Positions 19,554 to 29,711 of a DNA stretch of 64,000 nucleotides are shown here, in pieces. The position numbers were made by a program, and so were the translations under genes. The stretch comes from Doryteuthis pealeii (Eukaryota > Mollusca > Cephalopoda > Myopsida > Loliginidae), in the NCBI GenBank assembly GCA_023376005.1, contig CM042151.1, positions 73,641,707-73,705,706 of the forward strand, given 5' to 3'. The notes beneath the pieces are model-generated. The model ran no database searches. It was not told where the DNA came from and saw only the letters and a list, made by a program, of their open reading frames with translations. Each line of letters begins with the position of its first letter. Position 1 is the first letter of the stretch.

Positions 19554-19946
19554 TATATATTTAAAAAAAAATGTTTTTTAAAGTTGGGCGTTATTACGAA
19601 GCATTAAAAATATATAAATGAATGAACTCGATATTATGGGGTATTGGATTCACTTATTTTTTTATTATTTTTTGTCATAAATTTTCAGGTTCGTTAGATA
19701 CCCTTTATCAAATGAATGTTATTACTGTTTAACGGCTTGTCAATAACAACAGAGACAAGGAAGCCGTTAAACAGTAATAACATTCATTTGATAAAGGGTA
19801 TCTAACAAACCTGAAAATTTATGACAAAAAATAATAAAAAAATAAGTGAATCCAATACCCCATAATATCGAGTTCATTCATTTATATATTTTTAATGCTT
19901 CGTAATAACGCCCAACTTTAAAAAAACATTTTTTTTTAAATATATA
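19554..19946. repeat. Large near-perfect palindrome
   Basis: The arms, about 185 bases each (19554-19738 and 19761-19946), are inverse copies with one or two visible differences and a 22-base spacer. I see no coding content or TSD. It could form a cruciform or be a young foldback transposon. Confidence 0.88.
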
Positions 19947-20131
19947 TATATATCTGCAGATTACTTTATATACGCTTCCCAATTTTCAGGTTGAGCACTC
20001 TGTGTAGAAGGGACTAATTGCGAAAATTCACCGCTTCGGCGAAATGCTAGTCCCACTTGTTTACAATTTAGAGACCTCTGGTGAGTTTATTTCCGGTTTA
20101 GGAAATATAGCGATTATTCTGCCTTCTATTC

Positions 20132-20277
20132 TAGGCAGCTGCTTGTGGACCCATCGGTAAGAGACTTGACGAGCGAAAGTTCATTCAGGTCTCGATCCCG
20201 ACCAGAGGTAGCTGCAGAAAAATAAGTCTAGCTGCACTGATGAGGGGTAAAACCCCGAAACGCGCGTCTGCAGATTA

Positions 20278-20279
<2 letters not shown>
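20132..20279 (+). mobile_element. tRNA-like SINE with hammerhead
   Basis: The head has TGGACCCATCGGTAAGAG and a B-box-like GGTCTCGATCCC (20188-20199), then AGAGGTAGCTGCAG, a short linker and the hammerhead. A (TA)n tract follows directly at 20280-20323. Confidence 0.72.
20232..20273 (+). ncRNA. Hammerhead ribozyme motif, GUC site
   Basis: Stem I pairs CTGCA (20232-20236) with TGCAG (20269-20273). The core CTGATGA is 20237-20243. Stem II is GGGGT/ACCCC with loop AAA (20244-20256). GAAA is 20257-20260. Stem III is A-U and C-G with loop GCGC. The triplet GUC is 20266-20268, cleavage expected after C20268. Beyond five pairs stem I has a G/A mismatch then A-T, as in the 369-bp unit. Confidence 0.8.

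Positions 20280-20323
<44 letters not shown>
20280..20323. repeat. (TA)n microsatellite
   Basis: About 22 TA units, forming the tail-side boundary of the preceding SINE. Confidence 0.9.
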
Positions 20324-20326
<3 letters not shown>

Positions 20327-20670
20327 GGTAAGATAATATGAAAAACACAGATGTTCAAATAAGGTTATTTATTGTGCTGATATTGCAATATTTCAATTTG
20401 TTAAAGATCTTCTTCAGTATATATGTTGTGTTAAATATGAAGACAGTTTATGAAAAATTGTGACTGTTTTGTGATGGGATTAATTCATACCAGACTTTTT
20501 AATAAAAGAGAATATTTTGAATTTTAAACAAAAAATGTTCTCAAAAAGCATGTGTCACATTCCTAATCAGGTGTAACTGATTTACATATATATACATATG
20601 AGGAAAAATGAGTAAAGAAAAGAAATGTAGATGGATAAAATGAATTTAATCGATATCACATTAATCGATA

Positions 20671-20751
20671 TCACTTACACATGTGTTTCGGTCAGTTTAT
20701 GTGTGTGAAAATATTTCGCACACATAGAAGAATCGACCTTCATCAGAGTGA
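20671..20751 (-). ncRNA. Hammerhead-like motif with long stem II
   Basis: On the minus strand: stem I TCACT/AGTGA (20751-20747 with 20675-20671), core CTGATGA (20746-20740), one unpaired A, stem II GGTC/GACC capped by an inner hairpin TATGTGTG/CACACATA, GAAA (20089-type position, 20689-20686) and stem III A-U, C-G, A-U. The triplet is GUA, with cleavage expected after the base at 20676. The extra A at the stem II junction makes it less canonical. Confidence 0.6.
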
Positions 20752-20849
20752 ACATTTATTTTGAATGAAAAAATTTGTTGGGAAAAAAACAATATATACA
20801 TATGTATTTACCCAACCCCTTCACATGAAGAGGATATGACTCAAGGTCA

Positions 20850-21080
20850 ATTTTGTAAGCAAAGTTTAACAGTTTTGAAGTCAGAGTTTTTCTTCTAGAC
20901 TGGTTGCTGTACCAAAGTTAAAGAGCCTAGTCTTCCCTACTATTTATTTATAGCCAGAGGGCATTAGTGCTATGTGAAATGCAAACAAGCTCATCCAGAA
21001 TTTGAACTCGGGTTGTCATGTCCATTTCCTACAATGTTAATCATTATATTATGAGCACACCCCCAACACACATATATATG
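20850..21080 (-). mobile_element. SINE-C copy
   Basis: The minus strand has a B-box-like GAGTTCAAATTCTGGA, then ATAGTAGGG, GGCTCTTTAAC and CAACCAGTCTAGAAGAAAAA. Related pieces lie at 6.95, 14.1, 51.2, 58.2 and 61.5 kb. Confidence 0.65.
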
Positions 21081-21404
21081 TAGTGTGTGTGGCAGGGGTT
21101 GCCTATTGGATCGTCTAGTTATTTCTTGAATTGGTTAACAGCCTCGTTTTCACTTACTGGTGTTCCCTATTAAGTGTTTTCCGAGAAGCCAACAATAATA
21201 TTTCTAACAGATCATCATAAATTGATTTCCGGAAGAAGAAGAAAAAATCTGATTGAAAAAGGTCAATTGTGTTTCTATTGGCAAATCAACAAAGAAAAAG
21301 AAAGAAATAAAAGTATCTTTTTTATTAGTTGTCAGTTTAAATCAGTGGGTTTAGTATTATTAAAGCTGATTTACAAATTAAATGTCACCTATGAAAATCA
21401 TACA

Positions 21405-21480
21405 GGTTAGTTGGTTGGTTGGTTGGTTGGTTGGTTGGATTTTATGACATATCAACCGATTGGGTCATTTTATAACGAAG
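21405..21480 (-). repeat. LINE/family B 3' tail with (TTGG)n
   Basis: A (TTGG)6-like run followed by ATTTTATGACATATCAACCG is the inverse of the GGTTGATATG...AAAA tail shared by family B and the LINE at 59.5 kb. The remainder is truncated. Confidence 0.7.
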
Positions 21481-21689
21481 ATGTTTGAGTTCTAACAAAA
21501 TTGTCCTTTATATGTGTACTAGAAGCGGCTACCCGGCGTCGCCATGTAGAGGAAGGGGCTAAAAAAGGTAGTCTCGCAGATCCATTATTGTTGAATCACG
21601 GGTTGGATCCTCGCAGGAGGCCCCATAAAAATCCCTATGTAAAAAAAGACCTTGCCTTGATCCAGCCACTCTGTTGAGTCATATGCAGT

Positions 21690-21875
21690 CCCATAGTGAC
21701 AGACGACCACATGAAAAACGTGTTTGCACAAGCAAAAGCCTGGGGTCACACATGTCTTTTATGCGACAAGACATGTAAAAGCAAAGCTGGACTTCTTAGC
21801 CATTTGTGTACTCACAAACCGTACTTTGAAGAAATGACCTTTTTCTGTGAAGAAGTGTCAATTACCATAAATATA
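21690..21875 (+). pseudogene. Single C2H2 finger fragment
   Basis: The translation has AKAWGHTCLLCDKTCKSKAG and LSHLCTH, giving one Cys2-His2 spacing (CxxC, then HxxxH). Upstream and downstream sequence is non-coding and the frame runs into (TA)n. It may be the end of a retroelement or a host-gene fragment; I cannot tell which. Confidence 0.45.
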
Positions 21876-22079
21876 TATATATATATATATAGGTAAAAGT
21901 ATCCAATTGACTGATATGTTGGGGATAATTCTATTTGGGATCATCAATATCTCCTGTACTGCCACAATGCATGCTCATTTTGATACACATTTATAGATTC
22001 ATACAAGAATTTTTATAAATCCCTAAAAGAGCTCAATGTATAATAACTAATGAATTAATTATATACCAAGCAATATTCA

Positions 22080-22178
22080 CACTTTCAATAAGAAAGAAAA
22101 ACTTAACAAACCATTATTTGGCTATTATGAATTATAAAGCCAAATGATGGTTTATTAAGTTTTTCTTTTTTATTGAAA

Positions 22179-22183
<5 letters not shown>
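22080..22183. repeat. Short palindrome
   Basis: Arms of about 45 bases (22082-22126 and 22137-22181) flank a 10-base loop and lead straight into (TA)n. Possibly a small MITE. Confidence 0.75.

Positions 22184-22225
<42 letters not shown>
22181..22225. repeat. (TA)n microsatellite
   Basis: About 22 TA units on the left side of a SINE-A insertion. A short TATATA stays on its right at 22453. Confidence 0.9.
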
Positions 22226-22226
<1 letters not shown>

Positions 22227-22455
22227 CTCAGTCAGTAGAGCGTTTGGTTAGGAATCACAAGGTTCCTGGTTCGATACCGGCCAACTCAGCATATGAGTAG
22301 TACAGGGATCTGTGAGGTAAAGTGAGGAGCTGATGGTAGGTGTGGCGCTCCACCTCAGACACTAAAATAATTTCCTTGGTCTAGCACTAGTGAAAAGGGG
22401 GGATAGACTCCCTCACTGTCTGGCTGATACCAACATTAGGCCACCCCACGACTTA
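22224..22455 (+). mobile_element. SINE-A copy inserted in (TA)n
   Basis: Begins TAGCTCAGTCAGTAGAGCG with B-box-like GGTTCCTGGTTCGATACC and a body ending ATTAGGCCACCCCACGAC. The sequence after it (AAGATGAATGTAGATGTATG) is the zinc-finger 5' region, so the SINE sits where the paralogue at 23 kb has only (TA)n. Confidence 0.88.
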
Positions 22456-22456
22456 T

Positions 22457-22598
22457 ATATAAGATGAATGTAGATGTATGTGTAATGTGATTGAATTTAT
22501 ATTTTTTCATGATCCAAAGTTTTAAAATATTCCATCATAACTTTTTCTCTTCTTCATTTTAGAATTCAAGACTTACTCTATCCTGAAGAAACCATTTT
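22457..22598 (+). pseudogene. Truncated 5' exon of zinc-finger paralogue
   Basis: Same splice-acceptor tract and AATTCAAGACTTAC leader as at 23100. It is cut at about 22598 by a copia LTR fragment before any start codon. Confidence 0.75.
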
Positions 22599-22740
22599 AT
22601 AAAAATAATGACTGAAAACAAAAGGTCAAAGGGCAAGTAACTCACCCGTACAATCAATGAATTAGGGCAGATAACTTCTGACCCTATTATTATTAGAGTC
22701 TGTTAGTGTTAATTAATACTGACTAAAGTGAATTTCAACA
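22599..22740 (-). mobile_element. Truncated copia LTR
   Basis: Matches the right half of the LTR at 5023-5329, ending TTTCAACA at 22740, and shares the next 250 bases with 5330-5590. The duplication therefore included the LTR and its flank. Confidence 0.82.
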
Positions 22741-22992
22741 TTATTGTGATTGAAATTACATCATTTTCAAGGTTTAGAAATACTCCATCTTGACTTTTCC
22801 TCTTTTCAACATCAGAATTTTTTTGGGTTGGAATTCACAAACAATCAAATGCATTCCAACCAGATTTTTCCTTTCGAAATATTTTTCCAAAATATTTCTT
22901 TCTCACTCCTTCACCCATAATTTACATTTATTAAAATTAATTGTTTTGCAACCCCTAATTAACTCCAAGCCCCTTAATTATATTACACCCCC

Positions 22993-23025
<33 letters not shown>
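22741..23025. repeat. Duplicated zinc-finger upstream segment with empty (TA)n site
   Basis: Matches 5330-5606. A simple (TA)n tract (22996-23024) joins directly to AAGATGAATGTAG. This is the uninterrupted version of the site filled at 5607-6582. Confidence 0.85.
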
Positions 23026-23027
<2 letters not shown>

Positions 23028-23111
23028 ATGAATGTAGATGTATGTGCATTGTGATTGAAATTACATTATTTTCATGATTCAAGATTTATCAATATTCCAT
23101 CATAACTTTTC

Positions 23112-23127
23112 CTCTTCTTCATTTTAG
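23112..23127 (+). promoter_or_regulatory. 3' splice site of zinc-finger exon
   Basis: CTCTTCTTCATTTTAG: a pyrimidine tract ending in AG, kept in four paralogous copies (near 6720, 22560, 23127 and, inverted, 47851). The exon begins AATTCAAGACTTACC. Upstream exon(s) are not identified. Confidence 0.65.
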
Positions 23128-23221
23128 AATTCAAGACTTACCATTTCTATGCTGAAGAAAACATTTTCCTCAACAAGGCAGCATGTACAGATGTGAAGAT
23201 TTGTGATTATCTTGTGTCAAA

Positions 23222-23827
23222 ATGAAGTTTCCCTGTGAAGTTTGCAGAGCAAAATTTACCACCAAACTTCTTTTAACAGCTCATCTAAGAACCCATGTAA
23301 ACCAAGAACTGCACCACTGTAAACTGTGTGGAAAAGGTTTTGCAAAAGATGAATTCCTAAATGACCACATACAGCGGACTCACTACCACTGCGGAATTTG
23401 TGGAAAATCTCTCCTTACACACATCGATTTAAAAGAACATTTGCTCCTGCATACAGGGATTGAACAAATTCATTGTAAGATTTGTGAAGAAGTATTTACC
23501 GATGAGGTCAGCTTAAAAAAACATAGGTTAGCACATGCTGTTAAGACACCTCGTCAGTGCGAGCGGTGTGATAAATGTTTCTCTAATAATTATGATTTCA
23601 GAGAACACATGAAAATATATGCTGGTGAGAGACCTTTTCAGTGTAAAGTGTGTGGCAAAGGTTTCAGTTACAAATCTGTTTTGAAGAGACACATGCAGAT
23701 GCATTCAGGGGAAAGACCCTTTCAGTGCACATTGTGCAAGAAATCTTTCATTTGGGATTCTGCTTTTAAAGTTCATATGAGACGACATAACAGTGTTCCC
23801 ACATGTACTGGAAAACCTGGAAAATAA
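23222..23827 (+). pseudogene. C2H2 zinc-finger gene, 5' half (7 fingers)
   Basis: The 201-codon frame begins MKFPCEVCR about 95 bases after the splice acceptor. Seven C2H2 units follow, with linkers such as GERPFQC. Finger 5 has lost its last His (KIYAGERPF). The first four fingers match the intact paralogue at 46856-47776. Such proteins usually bind DNA as nuclear transcriptional regulators. The frame turns into transposon sequence after HMRRHN (at 23791) and stops at 23827. The missing fingers lie beyond the insert, at 29712. Confidence 0.85.
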
Positions 23828-23989
23828 AATGTCAATTTTCCAGTACTGGAAAACCTGGAAAAATGGGGTTTTTTTGTAAAAAATCCTGGAAAATTTTCGT
23901 AATTTGTCCTGGAAAATTTGAATTATTTCAGACAAAATCAATGTCATTATTACAGTAAACAAATATAACTTGTAAAATAACAAGAACAG

Positions 23990-25190
23990 TGTTTTTTGTT
24001 TTTATTTTTAAATTCACCAAATCTACGCAAGATTTCCCAAATTAAACAGTAAAAATGCTTCTGACTGGGTGGGTACTTGTTGATTTCATCCAATGAAGTC
24101 TCGCTTTCATTATGTAGCAATATTTTGATTTATTTTTACGTGACATTGAAGATAAACAAGACAAGAATTAGTCAGTCAGACTACTTTAAAAATTGTTAAA
24201 GAGTTATAGGTTTAAAAAATAAATTCCGTTTTATAAGACGTAAAATTTTGTAAAATTCTTTAACATTTTCTTGATAATCATGTTCTGTAGTGTTTAATTA
24301 AATAAAATGATTTAATATTTTAGCAAGGCTTAAAGGAATATTTTGTCTGTAAGTCAGTCAAATAATTTTCACAGAAAATCTCCACAACTGAATTGACATA
24401 ATTTTAATTTTGTCATTACAAATAGCATTATTTAGAACAAATTTTGCGTAAAATGCTCAGATAACATTTATTTGAAGAGATGAGCATGAATCTTTTTTTT
24501 TCTTTTTTAAATAGCACTCATGTAAAATAGTTACTGAAAATCAAAGAATGTTTTGTATTTGAAGGTATATAATAGCGCGCATGCAAAATTTTGACTGAAA
24601 ATGATCAATTAAAACAAAAGAAAAAAACAAAAAAAAACAATACGCAGTAACGTAATACTAATATTTAAGAAGTTTTTATAAAACATTTTTAAAAGCGCTG
24701 AAAATTGAAAGTTTTAAAAAATTTTTTTAAGACAAACGTTGGTCCCCACCCCCAGACCCCTAAATAAGGCTTCAAACATATGGCGCTTGAACAAATTTTT
24801 TTTTTTTTATCAAATGTAAATTTCATCTCAGTTAAAAAATAACTGTCCTTTTTACGATGTAAATAGCAACCCCACCACCACTCTCCCCTGGAAAATATTG
24901 GTAAACTTAACATCTTGTCACCCGGACTCCTGACTTAATTTACTCTACTTTTACTTGCCATTGTCAAGCATAATTCCGGCCAAACATATTTTCTGAGTCG
25001 TGCAAATTAATGTAGATATTTTACAGAATCCCCCTCCCCAGCTTTTTAGATATTCTAACCCCCACCCCACCCAGTTTAAAATGTTTTTTGATTAATTTTT
25101 ACAAAACACAAATTAAATTTCAAATATTAGGTACTGCCAATTTTGACCTCACAGACGTATTTAAAAAAAATAAATTTAATCCCTTCGGCT
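23990..25190. other. AT-rich interior of the hAT-like insert
   Basis: No gene is seen. A fragment beginning TAGGTACTGCCAATTTTGACC near 25129 resembles the left end of the TAGGTACC transposon. Confidence 0.45.
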
Positions 25191-25196
25191 GGAGAA

Positions 25197-25815
25197 AAAA
25201 ATCAAAAAAAAAATCAGGGAATTATCATATTTTAATGAAAATTTCAGTGTTGATTTATCAATGAATGAATTATTTAAAAACTCAGAAGAAAAAAGTTATT
25301 TTAAAGGAGCATGTCTTGTAGAAAATAAGTACTGAAAATTAAATGTAAAAAAAAAAAAAAGAAAACTAAACAAATTTTGGATTTTTTTTACTCTTTTGTT
25401 TATATATATAATTGTCTTTTAGATTATCAGTGAAAAAATGATACTTAGATACTGTTTTGTTAAAAAGGGTGGGGGCCTAACTTTTCAATTGAGTTTTTTC
25501 TAAAAATTATTAGATAACAATTCTAAGTAGGCTTGTTATTAAATAGATATTTGTTTTTAGAATCTATAATTATGAAATTTAAAACTTAAATTTAGGCATT
25601 TCATATTTTGAATGAATTCTATCTATTAATTATGTATATGGATTGTTTTCAAGGCGCATATAGGTTTATTTGAAAGAATTTCAATTTATTTCCATTGAAT
25701 AAGTTTGATTGAAATAATTCAGTAATTTAAAAGAATTCATTGATTAATAAGTCAACACTGAAAATTTTATTAAAATCAGATAATTCTCCGATTTTTGGCA
25801 ATTTATTTTTTTTTC
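25197..25815. mobile_element. Foldback element, same family as 11281
   Basis: The arm at about 25210-25290 (ATCAGGGAATTATC...TCAATGAATGA) is inverted at about 25735-25810. The interior is AT-rich and non-coding. Confidence 0.6.
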
Positions 25816-26104
25816 TGAAATTCTTGGTGACTTTTTGTAAACAAAAACGCCAGCTTTTTTGAGGACTCTTTAGTTTTTCTGTGTGTTTTGAACAAAAAAA
25901 GATATTTCATTTAAATCAATATCAAAAAGTTAATCATTTTTCTGTACATAGTGTATTTAATGTTTTTCTATTATTGATTTCTAAGAAGAAACTGTTATAA
26001 GTCTTAAATGATGTGGGGACTTTTAGTCTGTAACTATTTCACACAAAGGGCCCATTTTGATCAAATTTTTAGCTGAATTTAATTGTTTAAAATGTATTAA
26101 AAAT

Positions 26105-26240
26105 AAATTACATATGTAATATCATTTTTCTTTTTTTTTTTTCTTTATTGATTCTCATTATAGTATAATGAGCATCAATAAAAAAAAAAATTTTTAAAGT
26201 TAAAAAAAGAAAGCAAAATGATATTACATATGTAATTTTT
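26105..26240. repeat. Imperfect palindrome
   Basis: ATTACATATGTAATATCATT is followed, about 70 bases on, by its inverse, with poly-T and poly-A runs forming the inner stem. Confidence 0.65.
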
Positions 26241-26639
26241 ATTTACGTCGAAAAATATGATTATACTTTTCGAATTAAACAAAAACTTGACCTTAAATAA
26301 TTAATTTAATTTTAATTTGTTTTTAAAATGAAAATGAGCACACAAATTGTTTGTACCGTGATGTGTTTTTCGGTTTTTATTGACAAATTTAAGTTGATAT
26401 TATACAATAGTGCCCCCCCCCCGCCACGATTTTTATGGGCACATCAATTTAGATATTCTACAACCCACCCCATTTAAAATCTTCTTTTTTTTTTTTTGAG
26501 GAATTTGTACAAAACAAAATTCCCCCCACCCCCTGACATTGAGGTGTAAAATCCTTCAGTCTTTTTCAATATTTTTATTTCTAAAATAATCTACTTTAAA
26601 AAAAAGTTGATTTAGCCTTTTTAATGATTGGTTCCCATA

Positions 26640-27220
26640 TTGTATTCATCTCTGTATTTGGCTGCCCTGTCAGTGGGGTGTTAGATTGCACCTCTGCAGA
26701 GGAGTAAGACTCCCCCAATGGGGTCACCTGTTGGCCGTGGGTGGCAACCCGTGATGCTTAAGGATAGAACCCAGGTGGATGAGCAGTTCATGACTTGCAA
26801 TACTCCACTTTGGCCCTCTCTTGGGCTAGACGGGCGGTCGGAGAGGCCCCTCAGTTGGCTTGTCACGTCAAGCCCTAGCACCTATATGATTTTCCCAACC
26901 TCTCTTTATCATATGGGTGCTAGAAGGCAGTGACTGAGGGTCTACATGTCCTGGGAATGACATTAAACTATCTGATGGTGAGGTTCCAGTTTTGGAGGTT
27001 TGGGGAATGTGGAGCACCCCTTCATCACCATTGCTCCCTGGTCCACTCTGACCCGGAGTGGTAGTACCTGTTAGGGTCCCATCTATGGGTTAAATAGAAA
27101 AATGTATTTATAAAAAAATTGTATTATCCATTAAGAATTGATTTATTTCAAAACTTTATCAGCATTAAAAAACCCACTGAGGTTGATATGCCGTAAAACA
27201 AAACAAAACCAAATCTGTAT
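26640..27220 (+). mobile_element. Family B retroelement copy (about 570 bp)
   Basis: The longest copy of family B. It starts near CTGCCCTGTCAGTGGGG, has a GC-richer body (GGGCTAGACGGGCGGTCGGAG) and ends GAGGTTGATATGCCGTAAAA followed by (CAAAA)n. Another copy is at 62680-63130. It encodes no long frame. The tail is shared with the LINE at 59.5 kb. Confidence 0.8.
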
Positions 27221-27349
27221 TTGGTCTACTCAATAGGTCACTACAGCCCAACATATGAGCTGCTTCTTTAAGACGTCTTGTTTTCCATGTCCTTCTCTGT
27301 CTATTATTTCAACTTGAAAATGTAACTTTAATATATAGGGATGTTCAAA

Positions 27350-28085
27350 GATTGCAAAGGGAGATAATGATTTTTAAAAAAGTTTTTAATTTTAAAATTT
27401 TTTCTTGAAAGATCATATCCTGAAGAATATATATAGAAAAATAAAAAAAATATAAATTCAATACCCTAAAACAGTGATTTTAAAATTTAAAAGTTATTTT
27501 CTTAAAACTAAAAAAAGAAATAATGTAGCATGTTTTTTTTTTGTTTTTTTTTCGTCGTTTAAAAAAAAAAATTCTTCAAATTGATGCAAAAGAATAATTT
27601 TATCTAAATTAAATTGAGTTTTTTACTACCTTAAAAATTTCAAGGTCAATTTTACATGTCTGTCAATATCTGTGACTAACTTGAAAATTTAACAAAAGAT
27701 AGCCATGAATTTTTGAAAAAATTTAAGTTAAAACAAATGTGATGATATGTTGCATATTTTCTGAGATTTAAAAAAAAAATGTTTAAATCGTCAATTTCAA
27801 CTATGGATGACAAAACGAGCCAAATTCTCTTCCAGTTTGAATAAATATGTCAATTGCAACAGAGAAATTTTTTTGGCTACACTTCCAAGAAAAAATATTT
27901 TTAAAGATATTGGAAAGAAAATCCAATATTTCTTTTACTTTGAAATACCCGGATGTGAAAACATACGAGATAGTAAAAAAATTTCAATGTCTGTCCACCA
28001 CAGGTGTGTACTCAGCGGCGAGAGACAAATAATGAGTTATCGCCTCTTGGGATACGCATTTATCTCCCTTACACCCCAAAAATTG
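27350..28085. mobile_element. AT-rich element with GGGAGATAA-type ends
   Basis: GCAAAGGGAGATAATGA near 27355 and TTTATCTCCCTTACACCCC near 28065 look like opposing ends. The second end recurs at 32563 and 39833 with similar sequence next to it (ACCCGGATGTGAAAAC and relatives). The 100-codon frame inside is AT-rich and matches nothing I know. Confidence 0.5.
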
Positions 28086-28374
28086 AACATGGCTATTAAT
28101 GTACAATAGTATATAAAGTATAATACAGATATAAAAATCGAGGGGTGGTCATTGTAAAATATCTATATATATTTGCCAATAAAAAAGCAAGAAACACAGC
28201 ACGGTAAATATCTGAAATTTGCGTTTATTGAAATTTGTATTAATTCAATAAAAAGATTAAAAAAAACAACATTTATCTAAAATATTGGGTGAGGGTGTAT
28301 TATTGATTTGCTAATGAAAAAATTACCCAGTAATGTTGATCATGGCTAAGCAAAAACAGGAGGTCAAACAATTG

Positions 28375-28460
28375 TATTGTACAGGGTGTCCATAAAGTCA
28401 GAGTGCACTTAAAATAATTTATAACTTTAAAGTAACTTTGTGGACCCCTGTGTTGCTAAT
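28375..28460. mobile_element. Possible DNA-transposon end
   Basis: ACAGGGTGTCCATAAAGTC resembles ends of Tc1/mariner-type invertebrate elements. No matching inverted end was found. Confidence 0.4.
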
Positions 28461-28559
28461 TGATAGATGTAGGCATCATCTATAATAAACCCAAGATAAT
28501 TAATTAAACCTGCAACATAAAAAAGTAACAATAAATATCACGCCTATTTGCTGGAGTTT

Positions 28560-29555
28560 GTGTCTGATTCTATTGCCAGGGGTCGAGACACAATTTAATC
28601 GCAGTGTAGTTTAACCTCTCCCACAATGAAACACAACCGTGGGTATAGAAAAGATGTGTTTATTCAGCAGGAAAGAGGTAAAAAGCTGGAAAGAAAAAAT
28701 AAACATATGACAGACAAGGCAAATCAAGATACAAAAGGCAAGGTAATTATAAGAAATTACAGGGAACGGATAAGGGACACAAGGTAAATGGGCAGAAGCA
28801 GACAGAGACGGTAACATCATTAATAGTAGCAGCGGCACAGGGACCCAGGGAATAGGAAGAGGTAGGGACGAGAGAGAGGAGGAGGAAGCAACAAGCAGTG
28901 AACAGGGAGTTATGACAGAAACTCAAAGCTCCAAGAAGTGACCTGTGGCAAGTATCACTCGGAATAATGCCATTTCAACATGAGTGAGAGGAGACAATAA
29001 TTCTTACAGTGAGTAGGAAAACGATGTGAGGTGTTTTTTAGACAGGTGTCAGTGGAAAGTGTCCGACTAATGGCTGGAGTCAAACAGACATATCTAGGTG
29101 TGAGGGGCGGTGAAGGATAGCATGTATTTCTCGGAATAATGCTATGAGCCAGAGACTACTAATCGTAACTTACTAAGAGAAAGTAACGGTAAGTGGGAGA
29201 ATAAATAATGGTACAAAATGACGAGGTCTCACATGGAATACTTAGATAAATACAGAGAATTCACAGCCTGACAACAAGATAAATAAAATAGTAGAAAATA
29301 GCCAGTAACGAATTAGCTAAGTAATTTAAGGAGAGAAGATAAAGAAATCTTCCTTACCGGGTGCCTGTAATAAACTTCTGAGAGGGGAGAAGTCAGCAAC
29401 ACATCTATGGGTGCCGTGGCGAGGTAGAAAGAGAATTGAATTTAGCGGGAATGGACAAACTTACAGGAAGGGTCCGATGAATAGCGAAAATAATCCCGTA
29501 TTAGGAAAAACACACAAAACGATGTAAGGGACGTAACTCCTATCGCAGAATCGCA
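28560..29555 (-). mobile_element. LTR-like unit, ends unresolved
   Basis: About 1 kb of more balanced base composition inside AT-rich DNA. The minus strand has pyrimidine-rich tracts and AATAAACACATC near 28660, consistent with a polyadenylation signal near an LTR end. Imperfect inverted ends (GATTCTATTGCCAGGGG / GATTCTGCGATAGGAG) lie at 28570 and 29545. I could not find a TSD. Confidence 0.35.
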
Positions 29556-29711
29556 ACAACTAGCCAAAACAATAAAACTGTCTAAATGTGTCTATTAGAT
29601 TAATATTGATTAAATTATGAAATTGCTGTGAAGAATTTCTGTCCTGGAAAATTTTAAAAATGTCATGGAAATGTCCTGGAAAATGATTTTCTAAAATGAG
29701 TGGGAACCCTG

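Larger units (their letters stand above)
23791..29711. mobile_element. hAT-like element inserted in zinc-finger gene
   Basis: The left end reads CAGTGTTCCCACATGTACTGG and the right end, inverted, CAGGGTTCCCACTCATTTTA. CAG.GTTCCCAC is the terminus style of many hAT elements. Subterminal CCTGGAAAA repeats lie inside both ends. The right flank is CATAAGGG; the left flank keeps only CATAA, so an 8-bp TSD has probably lost three bases. No transposase frame exists in the 5.9 kb. It is non-autonomous or heavily decayed, and holds later insertions. Confidence 0.72.

Noticed and set aside
20390..20440. Further hammerhead on the minus strand
   Set aside because: CTGAAGA and GAAA are present and stem III pairs well, but stems I and II do not pair.
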